A DNA stretch of 64,000 nt from Rhynochetos jubatus (taxonomy: Eukaryota > Chordata > Aves > Eurypygiformes > Rhynochetidae). Of this stretch, positions 1 through 9,022 are shown one piece after another (position 1 is the first letter of the stretch; each line of letters begins with the position of its first letter). Below the pieces are notes generated by a model. The model had not been told where the DNA came from and did not search any database. It worked only from the letters and a program-made list of their open reading frames with translations. Where the stretch lies: assembly GCA_027574665.1 (NCBI GenBank), contig CM050652.1:37839631-37903630 (forward strand). The letters are read 5' to 3'. The position numbers and the translations under genes were made by a program.

Positions 1-2279
1 TTCTTTTGGAAAATCAGAGGAGCACTTCCCTTCAAAGTCGGGCTATAGTCATGAGCTCGCTTGAGCCAGGCGAGGTTTGGTGCTGATGGGCAGCCCCATC
101 AGCATCAAATGGAAAGGGAAGGGTATCGTACTGACAGCCCCACAAAGGTTCCACTGGCAGGACCTCTCACTGCCAACTTCAGTGGAGCCAGCGGTGCGGT
201 GCTGGGGCTCCCGGGAGGGATGCCCAGTGGGATCGCTTACAGTGCTGGCTCCTGGCAGATGAGCCACGGGGTGCAGGACAGACCTCGCTGTCTCTTATTC
301 TTCCTCTTGAACCTTATTTCTCTGTCTCCTTGCTGGTTTTCCCCTCTTCCCTGCTGCTTTCTCCTGCCTCCCCCTTGCTGGCGCTCCCCGTTGCTCCTCC
401 CCATTCCTCCCTACCCTCCGAGAAGCACCTCCACCTCCTCCAGCGGGCCAAACCAGCCTCAATGTACTGCTTGGTGTCCTCTCTAGCCCCACACCTGCAG
501 TCCCTGGCTGCCCACGCCTCTCTGGGGGGGCTTGTGTGAGCTGAGGGTGCTCCAGGTAGGTTTGGCTTTCCCTCCGCCTTGCCCATGGGACAGGCCGGGA
601 GGTCACACTGCTGCCCTTCCGTCTCCCCGCTGGCAATTTTCCCGTGGCATGACTGAACCCTTGTAACGTCTAAAGCACTGCGATAACAAGCCCGAGACGC
701 TAAACCCACCCGCTTCCAGGGAGACAACAGATTATTTTTACCGTGCTGCGTTGCTGGCCCTTGGCTGACTCCCCTGGGTATTTACCACGTGGCCACAGCT
801 CCGGTGCCCCAAGCGAAGCTGCCGCGTAGGGTTGCTGTTAGCTTCGCAGTTGTCTTGATCCTGACCCTAAACTGCACTTGGAAGAAAATTCAGTGTTAGG
901 GTTGCCCAGTGCACGGGGCAATGACCAAAGACCAAGTGGGCTTGTAATCTGCCTCTTTTTGTGAGAGGAGGGCCTGGAGTTGCATCCACGTAACTCGTGA
1001 GGCTTCTGGTTCTTTCTCAATAAACCTTAAATTTTGGTATTATTCACATTTTCAAACGTCGTTTTCACAAATATCAAATGGTATACTCGAATAACGAGTT
1101 GGTTTTACAATGGAGCGTACTAATGGATGTAGATAAAATAAGTATTTCCAGTGCACTTAGATTAGTGTAATATAACCGTACGAGTTTATATACCCCGGTG
1201 CGTACCTAACAGCCCTCCGCCAGCGTCTGAGATCCTGCAAAAAGCATCCTGAAAGTAAGACTTTCCGTGGCTGTTTTTGTAGCAGCCGCAGGCAGGCTGA
1301 GTATATTGGCTCAAATTTATCCCAGCAGGGGTGGGTGTATCCCTCAGTGATGTTACAGCAACTTTTATCTCTTTCCAGCAAGGATTAATTTATTCTGGCC
1401 GTACCAGCTATCTGAATGAATTACGTCTTGCTTGTGTACTATGCTGGCTTGTTCTGTGCTTGTCCTCTGGATCCCATGGTTTACTTTGTTCCAGTGGTAT
1501 GACACCTGAAAAGTATACACAAGATTTAGGACTAAAGCAGATTTAACAACAGAAAGATTCTTATAGGAAGCCTCTAAACTGATGACTTTAAACACTACGG
1601 TTTGTGGCAAAGACGCTTCTGGGGCTTGGAGCATTCCGCAGTGCCCTATAACACGCCAGTTGGTTCATGGAATAGCTAGAAAGGGCAGGAAGTGAGGGTC
1701 TGTGTCACTGTAAGTGAATGTATTATTTATGGAAATTAATGGCCGTGCCAGAGTTGAGTCCTTCTGCTCTTCAAATCCCGCTCCAGGGCAGAGTGTAAAG
1801 TGCCGTATTCGTCACTGGCGTTTTTTCCCCAAAACGATGCTGTTGGGGGGAGAGCAGGGGGAGCTGCAGCCGTGGGCCGCTCCCTGCGTGGGCTGGAGGC
1901 AGCTCCCTCCACCCTGCCGAGCCAGGGCACGGGAGGGGTTTTGCTCAGCGGACCTGGCTGACATGGATTGGCTGGGGCTCACACTCACCTTTGCTTCCGA
2001 CACACGGAGGGGTGTCAGCGTCCCCCTTCACCTTGTTCCTTTTGGGGCTCGCAAGCGTTTTCATCAGCCCCGGGTCCCTAGGGGCTTCGGGCTGGGCCGC
2101 CAGGCTGGTTTGAGCCGGCGCAGCGGCTGGGAAGCCGGAGGCCAGTGGTGGGCCACGAGGCGGCCTGGTGCTGCTTCTCCCTAGTAAATTCAGTATTCCC
2201 TGTCGCCAAAGCCTTGAGTTCAGAGGGCAGTATGCCACAAAAGGCAGGCCGATGCCGTGCCAATTGCTGCGTCGCGTAG
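1..2279. other. Left-edge non-coding stretch (probable protease intron)
   Basis: I see no supportable gene here. If the aspartic protease exon at 2280 is real, this stretch belongs to the intron before it, because no segment encoding the second catalytic motif (Asp-Thr/Ser-Gly-Thr-Ser) is visible on the plus strand. A strongly pyrimidine-biased tract runs from about 288 to 430. GC-rich patches at 1840-2180 create overlapping open frames on both strands that look like composition effects. Confidence 0.5.
288..430 (+). repeat. Polypyrimidine-rich tract
   Basis: About 140 bases are dominated by C and T on the plus strand, with many TCTCC, CCTCC and CTTCC runs and few purines. It is low-complexity sequence. 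It explains the Pro/Ser/Leu-rich and Arg/Glu/Lys-rich open frames that overlap it on the two strands, which I do not treat as genes. Confidence 0.6.
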
Positions 2280-2378
2280 TTTCTTGTAGACTGCAGACGA
2301 CTGTCCAGCCTGCCTCACATAAGCTTCACGATCGGACACCACGAGTACAAGCTGACAGCAGAGCAGTACGTCATCAAG
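2280..2378 (+). CDS. Aspartic protease (pepsin family A1), penultimate exon
   Basis: This phase-0 exon of 99 bp lies between a TAG acceptor ending at 2279 and a GTGCGT donor starting at 2379. It encodes 33 residues beginning FLVDCRRLSSLP and ending TAEQYVIK. The pattern Cys-x-x-(Val/Leu)-Ser-x-Leu-Pro-x-Ile-x-Phe followed by Tyr-x-Leu-Thr-x-x-x-Tyr is what cathepsin D/E-type proteases show just before the last exon, where an exon of this size is expected. The upstream polypyrimidine tract is poor, so the acceptor is the weaker border. No catalytic residue is encoded here. Confidence 0.7.
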
Positions 2379-2461
2379 GTGCGTTTCCCCGCAGCTCCTC
2401 GCGGGCTCCCCGCGCTGGGGCCGGAGCAGGCGGCCTCAAGGACACGTGCTTTCCCTTCCAG

Positions 2462-2641
2462 GAGTCTGTTGAAGACCAAACCTTCTGCATGAGCGGCTTT
2501 CAGTCTCTCGACATCACCACTCGCGCTGGCCCGCTCTGGATTTTAGGAGATGTCTTTATGTCCGCGTTTTACTGCATTTTTGACCGCGGGAATGACAGAG
2601 TGGGATTCGCAAAAGCTGTTCACAGGAAGGATTACTACTGA
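2462..2641 (+). CDS. Aspartic protease (cathepsin D/E/nothepsin-like), terminal exon
   Basis: This is the last coding exon of a secreted or lysosomal pepsin-fold endopeptidase. It follows a CTTTCCCTTCCAG acceptor and a short 83 bp intron, stays in phase 0, and encodes 59 residues to TGA at 2639-2641. Diagnostic motifs are FCMSGFQSLDI, then GPLWILGDVF (a near-invariant family motif), then FDRGNDRVGFAKA. The segment that is a proline loop in cathepsin D (DIPPPxGP type) reads DITTRAGP, with no prolines. That argues against classical cathepsin D and fits cathepsin E-like or nothepsin-like enzymes. The C-terminus carries an extra HRKDYY beyond the usual end. The gene is partial: both catalytic aspartates, the flap and the signal peptide would lie left of the window, so I cannot tell whether the gene is intact. 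It converges on BEST3. Confidence 0.85.
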   Translation, partial: ESVEDQTFCMSGFQSLDITTRAGPLWILGDVFMSAFYCIFDRGNDRVGFAKAVHRKDYY

Positions 2642-3644
2642 GCCCTAACAGCGTTTATCCTGCCTTAACCCAAACGTTACTGTACTGATCCTGCGCGCAC
2701 GTGTGAAGAAGGGCTTCAGCTGAAACTCTGGACCTAAATACAGTCGTGTTCTCCCACCACCAGCTTTTAAGGATGACCCTTGTCCCAGATTGTATGGTTG
2801 GGTTCAATCTCTAGATGTTCACCACCGAGAACCCATTTTTCCTGAGTAACTGATGGATATCAGGATGAAGTGAAAGCAGCTCGGCACTCGGATTTGCAGA
2901 AGGGCAGGGAGGATAAAAATGCTGAACAGTGCCAGGCTGACAAGAGAGTAGTTGTGAGTGGCGGAAATTAATCCTGGTCTGGGTACCCTTTTTTTCTTCT
3001 CATGTGCTAGTTTCCACCTCCTTTCCTACTGCTTTCCTTGTCCTCACCGTTTTCTGTGCTTGGGGTTTTGTCCAACGTTGTTTCCTTCGTGCCGTGTAAA
3101 TTCTCTCTCTAGGGGCTTGCTCCAACCACTTTTTCTGTAAAGGGGAGTTTGATGCCTGTGTGACCACTGATTTCCACCCCTGTTCCTTGCGCACCATTTC
3201 CCGCTCCTTAGGCCATCTCTGAAACCTGCTTTTTCCCTTGGGTTCATTCTCTCTTGACCCCTCTCTCCTCCCTGGGGTCTCCGTGTTCAGTGTCCCTGCC
3301 TTAGGGCGGGTGCTGCTCTTAGCACCTGATGCCTCCGTCCCTCGGCAGTCGTTTCACACTACGCAACCCAGACCGCAACCCGTGCGAAGGGAGCTGCGAA
3401 GGGACGCCGCAGCGCCCCTCCACCTCAGAAGAGTTAGGAGACCAGCACGCCAGCACTCAACGTCTGCTGGCCCTTGCTCAGCCGCTGCTTGCCAGCAGCG
3501 GCAGCGGGTCCAGCGCTGGCGGGGGGGTGAAACGGCCACAGGGAGCCGTGCTGACCTGGCAAAAGAAGATTCACCGAAGTTACACCCGCTGGAGTGTTTG
3601 TTTGGATTGCTGAAGCTGACGCTGTCCCCGTACACGTGAATAAA
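2642..3644 (+). other. Probable 3' UTR of the aspartic protease
   Basis: After the stop at 2641 the plus strand holds no convincing exon until about 3.96 kb. The first canonical AATAAA is at 3639-3644, which would give a 3' UTR of about 1 kb. Overlapping open frames at 3238-3639 are rich in Arg, Pro and Ser and resemble GC-rich noise. A separate short gene ending at the same polyA signal cannot be excluded. Confidence 0.4.
3639..3644 (+). terminator. AATAAA polyadenylation signal
   Basis: This canonical hexamer is the first one on the plus strand downstream of the protease stop codon. It is a candidate cleavage and polyadenylation signal for that gene. No transcript evidence is available. 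Confidence 0.4.
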
Positions 3645-3959
3645 ACTTAACCAAGTAAAATCTGCTTTGGGCGTAGCACTGTTCAGCTTCACTTTAGGTT
3701 TTCCTATGGAGAGGAGCAGGCGGAGAGGGTGCAACAGTGATTGAAAGTCCAGGTTGCTCTGCAGCCTGAAGGGATGTGTTGGGGTGCTGGGGCTGCTCGT
3801 CTCCTCATGGAAGCTGAAAAATGCCTGTGGGCCTGACGCCAGGCACCTCCCAGGCAGGCCAGGGCCGTGGGGAGCTGGAGACGGCCGACGTCACTGGGGC
3901 AGGGGCTTGTGGCCCTGGGGGATTTGCTGCTGCTGCCTGGCTGGATGTGCTTAACACAG

Positions 3960-4017
3960 ACCCAACGCAACATCCATGACTGGCCTTGGCAGCGTTACGA
4001 TCGCAGCCCCTTGGATT
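3960..4017 (+). CDS. Exon-like segment 1 of an unidentified plus-strand module
   Basis: This open segment of 58 bp follows an ACACAG acceptor and ends at a GTAAGG donor (4018). In the frame that joins the next two segments it encodes 19 residues starting PNATSMTGLG and ending IAAPWI, with an in-frame Met that could be a start. I do not recognise the family. It is proposed only because its phase fits the following segments. An alternative frame ends at another donor, GTAAGT at 4042, and leads to a different product. Treat it as a hypothesis. Confidence 0.25.
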
Positions 4018-4133
4018 GTAAGGCTTCAGTTGTAAAACGCAGTAAGTATTACTAAAGCGAGACAGTTTGCCTGTAGGTCTCTCTCCATGCCTTCTGGTAT
4101 GAAATACTCCCTCTTGCCGGTGCGTGTTTTCAG

Positions 4134-4213
4134 GGCTCTATGTTGGCAGCCACGTTGTGTTACGCATTTGGCATCCAGGCTATCAGCGTCTACAACGGGG
4201 ACTCTGCTGCCAG
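4134..4213 (+). CDS. Exon-like segment 2 of an unidentified plus-strand module
   Basis: This open segment of 80 bp lies between a TTTTCAG acceptor and a GTGTCT donor. In phase 0 it encodes GSMLAATLCYAFGIQ, then AISVYNGDSAA plus two bases of the next codon, which the following segment completes. It is mildly hydrophobic at the start. The family is not recognised. Another frame is also open (LYVGSHVVLR...), but it hits a stop at once if spliced to segment 3, so I prefer the frame given. Confidence 0.3.
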
Positions 4214-4298
4214 GTGTCTCTTTTTGCAGACAAGATTGAGCTGTATGAAGTTACCATATGTTTCAGGCCAATCTTGCTGTTTTTCCTTTTGTCCATAG

Positions 4299-4413
4299 CA
4301 CTCTTAAGGAACAGATTCACCAACTTATTTGTTCGGAAAACGTCATTTGTTTGGTCTTAAATGGAGACAACCAAACATCTGTAAAGCCCTGTCACTCGTT
4401 TAACAGCAGCAGG
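4299..4413 (+). CDS. Exon-like segment 3 of an unidentified plus-strand module
   Basis: This open segment of 115 bp lies between a pyrimidine-rich TCCATAG acceptor and a strong GTAAGT donor. It begins with one base that completes the split codon of segment 2 and encodes TLKEQIHQLICSENV, then ICLVLNGDNQTSVKP and CHSFNSSR. Two sequons (NQT and NSS) plus NAT in segment 1 would suit a secreted or lumenal protein. The three segments keep one open frame over two short introns (116 and 85 bp). No homologue is recognised and no convincing next exon was found before BEST3. Confidence 0.3.
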
Positions 4414-7389
4414 GTAAGTTTGTTTTCTCTGCTATGCAGCAGACTTAACACCCTGGTGCATTTCCATTATTCCTGAACTATGTATTTATTCCTCAAACAT
4501 GAGCTTGCAGTCAGAGTTAGAGACCTGTTCTTTACGAGGGAGAATTTTATGGGCGGTGGGACATGTCCCCGCAGCTGGTTGGTCCCTGCACCGACATCTC
4601 GGCTTTACAAATTCCAGCACAGAGCTTGAACACATCCTAGAAAGTGGTGGGAAGTGTGCAGGGACCGTCCCTCTCTTGGTTCCAATCTATCTCATCCTGC
4701 TCAAGATTAATGCCGTTCGATGGGAACAAGCTGCTGCTCTGACTTACTGGTCTATCCCAGCCCTTTTCTCTCCTCAGTCTTTTCCAGCTTTGCCAGCTCC
4801 CGTAGTCTGCCTCGCTGTTCCCGGTAGACATCAGGTTCGCTCGCGTGGTAGGTTGAACCTTTGCCAGAAGTCCTTCTCGACAGTTCAGTACAGTCAAGAC
4901 GACTGTGTTTCTCAAAGTGCCTTTATTCATGCAATAATTCGACGTTGTTTTTACCGGTGAACATGGGTTGTAAATTGTCGGGTTGCTGAAATAGTCCCTT
5001 TACCTTCCCAAGGCAAACAGAGTACAGAGAGAAGTGCCCAAGAGAGCACATAGTCCCGAAAGATAAGGTAACACAAATCAGAGCCCACAGATGTTTGCAA
5101 AAGTGAGATCACAGACCGAATGGGGAGAGGGAACCTTCCTGATAACTCATCCCTGCACTAGCACCCTTACAAGCAACAGGCAGAATGTTATAGCTGACCT
5201 GGAGCTGGCCCGCTGTGTGTGAAATGCTATCTGTGTGTCACGGATTACACTGTGGGGCTTCAGAGCTCCCGTTCCTAATGTAACTCATCCTCATGTCTAA
5301 TAGACACCTCCATGGGACTCAGCTGGAGCTTCTGTCTACCTGATGGGTACCGTGTGCCCACCCTGAGCCTCCGTCGAGGACGAGCACGGTGCTGCGCCAG
5401 GGATCGCTGGCAGCGAGAGCGGGGGAGGTGGCAAAGTCGTGAGATGCGCAGCATCCTGGTGGAAAGCAGCAGTGTGTGTCCTAGGTAGCGGCCAGGCCGA
5501 GGAGGTGATGGAGGATGGGCAGAGCTGGGCGACGACGAGCTGGGAAGGCTTCTTCAGGCTTAGCAACACCGGGATGAAACATGCTGGTGTCTGGGTTGGG
5601 GAGGATGAGCGCTGTGCTCCAACACCTTAAGCCCTGATGGGAGCTGGGTGGAGGAGGAGAGCCAGGAGGTGCGTTGGGACTGGGCTCTCAGTGTGGGTTT
5701 GTACTTCACAGCCATTTCTGATTTCTAAATTCCCTTACAGTTCCTCCAGCTCATGTTCTGCGAGGAGAGAGCTAGATAATAGGCCAGACTTCCTCCATAG
5801 CCGCTGGAAACCCTTCCTACCCATGCAGCTGGGAGGAAAGCGGCCAAACTCCCCGAGGGCTCTATTGCTCTCCTGTCCTTGATGAAGCGCTTATGGACAA
5901 CTCTGGCCCCCAAGGAGAGCAGCGGTTACTGACACTGTTCCTGGAGCTGTCTGGGTATCCTTAAAACTTACCGTTTATACTACAAATTTACCATTCGTTA
6001 AAGCGAAGCTCATTCATTGGTAAACGCAGTTCCTTGACAGTTGCAGATGCAATTAAATTGGGAAAATACTCAATTGAAAAATGTGGCTTCAGCTGGAAGA
6101 AGAAATAGGGAATAGTGAAGAAAGAGGGGATGCTGGAGGAAAATCTTTTTTTTCCTGCTGATGTAGGGAAGGGAAAACTATGCTTTTCCAGCACTGCTGC
6201 AGGCCGAGAGAGTCCTCTTCCCCAGGGAGAGTCAGCAGTCTGCGCTCTGATGACTGAAAAGCTAGAGGATGCTGCCAGAAGCTGGTATTGCCTAGGAAGG
6301 GACACCCATCAAATAGGACTGCTAGGCTAAGGTGAGCCTAGCAAGGCTCAACCTAGCCGAGGTCCTCATGCTGTTGGTCAGACCTGAACACAGCAACCTG
6401 AGTTGCCCGAGACCTTCTTGCGAAGTGGCAAGGGTGGGTTGCACCAGAGCCTCTTACCCCAAAACTGTGATCAAACCTCACTACTCAGCTGTTATCAGAC
6501 ACCGCCATTGCCTCATCTCAGTGTGAAGAAATACATTCATAGATGCCTGGGAAATGCGTGCTGGGCTTTTCTGCATCCTTGGAGCTCCCATAGTATGCGT
6601 TTGAACAGCTCTTCCTTGGGCTAAGCGTCCTCTGCTTCCTGAAGGGGATACGCGTGCTTGTGCCTAGTGCCTTTGAAGGATTTGAAAGGGTGGCACTGCT
6701 CAGACCGCGGCTAAGGCACACCAGCGGGAGCCGGTTCCCAGACTGAAACACTAGTTTGTTATGTGAAGTGCAGCCTTCTGAGCAAGAGAGCTGGGTGGTT
6801 TTCTGTCCGTACGGTCCACACTGCTTGGTGGCTGCTGCAGAGCCCATCATTTTCTGTGTGTCACTCCCTCTCTGTTCTTCCCAGCCCCTCAGCTCCCTGG
6901 TCTCTCCCTTGCCTAAGGAAACCAGCCACTCGGCTACTCACCCGTGGGGGGACGCAAGCATCACGCTCGGGGCTGTGTTTGTGTAGATGTGGGTGGGAGC
7001 TAAAACCAGTCGCTGCTGCTCTTGGGGCCTGCCTTGAGGCTCCTTGCAGGTGCGGCAGCTGGAAGGCCAGGCTGCTGTCAGGACGTGGCTTGGCCGCCGC
7101 TGGAGCAGCAGGAGCCACCAAATGCTGGCTTGGGTTGGTGTTAATGGAGACTGTGTGGTACACCCGGGCAGGATGGGAACGGGGAACAAGGGAAGGAAGC
7201 AGAGAGCGATTTTTGCTAGCAGTCCTGGGCCATTTCGTTGTCTCCCCAGGGTGATCGCAGCCGTGCGCTGCCAGCTGAAGATCCCAAGAGTGAAGCCTTA
7301 AGCCAAGCTGCTCCCACAGCTCTGCCACCTCTTTGAGGGTGCCACAGCCCTGTCATCTCTAGGAAGGTCACTTGGGAACAGCATTTTAC

Positions 7390-7395
7390 AATAAA
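7390..7395 (+). terminator. AATAAA hexamer, plus strand
   Basis: This canonical polyA hexamer lies about 90 bp after a possible terminal exon (acceptor CTCCCCAG, exon start 7251). It could end the unidentified plus-strand module at 3.96-4.41 kb. The link is inference from position only. Confidence 0.25.
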
Positions 7396-7489
7396 CAGCC
7401 ACTGGATAGGCCACGTGCGTGCTCCAAGGAGCAGAGACCAAGGCTCAGACCTCCTATGCCCAGCTCATCTGCAGCTTTGCCTCTTCCAT

Positions 7490-7516
7490 TTTAATGAATG
7501 AAGTTAAATATTTAAT
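7490..7516 (-). terminator. Paired ATTAAA hexamers, candidate BEST3 polyA site
   Basis: On the minus strand, ATTAAA occurs at 7516-7511 and again at 7495-7490, about 600 nt beyond the BEST3 stop. ATTAAA is the commonest variant polyA signal. I saw no canonical AATAAA on the minus strand between the stop and about 4.93 kb, so these are the best candidates. Confidence 0.35.
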
Positions 7517-8115
7517 CCTGTTTCTTTCCACTCTGTAATGGCATCGCTTCAGCAGGAGTGGAGCTGTCTCCTGCCCTACACAAGTGAGGAGCCTGATTTC
7601 TCAAGTGTTCCTCCAGGCAGCGAGGGGTGGTGGGCTGAATGTTTCCAGGCTGATGAGGGAGATGAGCTCACACTCCCCCTTCCAGCCGCTTGAGCAGAAA
7701 CCAAAACTGTTGGTGGGTCTTACAAGGGTGTCATGGACCTTAATCTGAAGGAGTGGCCAAAGGTGGCAATATTCAGGTGGATCCAAAGCCACCTCCGCTC
7801 TTCTGCTGACCTTAGGGTTTCCCCTGGGTGAGCCTACGCAGCTCGCTGCCGTGCGCGCTGCTGGTTTGCATCCATTCCTGAGGGTCCCAGCTCTCCCCAT
7901 AAATGCTTTCCCCACAGGATCACAGATTTCAAGCCAGCGACCAAGTGGCTTAAAGCATGTCACCGCGATGCCTGTTATTTAGGTGCCCGAATCCTCTGTT
8001 GGCTCCTGCTCAGGTCTTGTCTGAGCCTCGTCTCTGCCTTTCTGCACTTTCAGCAAATCTGTGTGAGAACCACTCCAGGAGAAGACGAGTTCAGGCAAAC
8101 CCAGAGAGAGCACGG

Positions 8116-9022
8116 TCAAAGTTTTCTTTCACTTTTCTCATTAGAAAATTCTACTATGGCTGTTTCTTTACTATCCAGGTTTTCCCATAAGTGCTGCATC
8201 TCAAATGTCTCTGGGGCAGCAGCAGAAGTAACATTTTGAGCATCACTGAAGGTCCTTTGTTGTGAAGTTGTCCCAGAATCTGTTAAGGGAGGTGCAACGT
8301 CAGCATTTGACCTTGTACTATGACTGTGGAAGCTCGGCAAACTCCATCGCTGAAGGTTTCTCTCATGATCTGTTATGAAACCGGCTATGTTACTACCGTG
8401 GGGTTCATGTTTGGGCTCCCCTATGACAGTAGGAAGTGACTGATGCACCTCAGAGCCTGGTAGATATGTAATCATTTCTGGGGGAAATAACGGATCGTCC
8501 AGAAGAGTCACATTTGCCTCAGTGAGGCTCCTTTGGAGCTTCTCTTCTGGCGCGCTCGTGGTGCGCTCTGATTGCAGGTCAGGTTTGCCCAGCACATCGT
8601 GTGTTTTCTCCTCGGCTTCAGAGATGACGACCTCGGGAACCGGCTTGTTGGTCTCGGATGAGGTGTCGCTGTCGCCAAACTGCGCCTCGTTTCTCGAGGT
8701 TTCCGTTATGGGTCCTAGGTCTCTGCTGCTGTGAAGTCTCTTACTTCTGTCAATGCCTTCGTGTTTCTTCTTGAAGCTCGAGGCAGAGTGTCTCCCTCTT
8801 GTGTGCATTTCCTGCAGCCGCCTGATGTGCCCCTTCTCATCTGCTGGGAAAAACACCGAATTCTCACTTGTCTGCCGGCTGTAGCGCCTGTGGGCCGGCG
8901 AGGAAGGGCCCTCGTGGACGCTGAGAAATCTCTTGACTCTTCTCAGCACTGAACGTTGCCTTCGGTGTTTCTCCTCTTCCCAGGGCCACTCTTCGCCATA
9001 GAGGAATTCGGTGTCAGCCAGC
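8116..9022 (-). CDS. BEST3: BEST3 last coding exon (residues 367-668)
   Basis: The acceptor is TTTGGCAG and the exon ends at TGA (8118-8116). It encodes the cytosolic tail. The start ([19 protein letters not shown]) and the basic LRRVKRFLS at 393-401 match the BEST3 tail, followed by a Ser/Arg-rich stretch ([11 protein letters not shown]) with basophilic-kinase-like sites. The middle is acidic, Ser/Thr-rich and low in predicted order. The end ([13 protein letters not shown]...) is again BEST3-like. This tail is the least conserved part of bestrophins and carries their regulatory functions. Confidence 0.95.

Larger units (their letters stand above)
4414..8115. other. Stretch without a supportable gene, left of BEST3
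   Basis: No exon here is convincing. Weak candidates on the plus strand are a possible terminal exon at 7251 after CTCCCCAG (one frame ends at TAA 7299-7301, another at TGA 7333-7335), followed by AATAAA at 7390-7395. On the minus strand this stretch should hold the BEST3 3' UTR, with two ATTAAA hexamers at 7490-7495 and 7511-7516. The remaining open frames are scattered and overlap on both strands. Confidence 0.5.

Noticed and set aside
295..727. Open frames of 113-141 codons in the first kilobase
   Set aside because: They overlap on both strands over a pyrimidine tract, have biased composition and show no recognised motif.
1714..2263. Plus-strand open frame of 156 codons and its minus-strand mirrors
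   Set aside because: GC-rich noise. The real exon at 2280 uses a different frame with splice sites.
3238..3639. 133-codon plus-strand frame before the AATAAA
   Set aside because: It has Arg/Pro/Ser/Gln-rich composition and no recognisable domain, and more likely lies in the protease 3' UTR. A terminal exon starting after GGCAG at 3346 was considered but has no partner exon.
5040..5090. Possible exon before GTAACA at 5069
   Set aside because: The phase-0 frame reaches a stop right at the donor, so it cannot be an internal exon of the nearby module.
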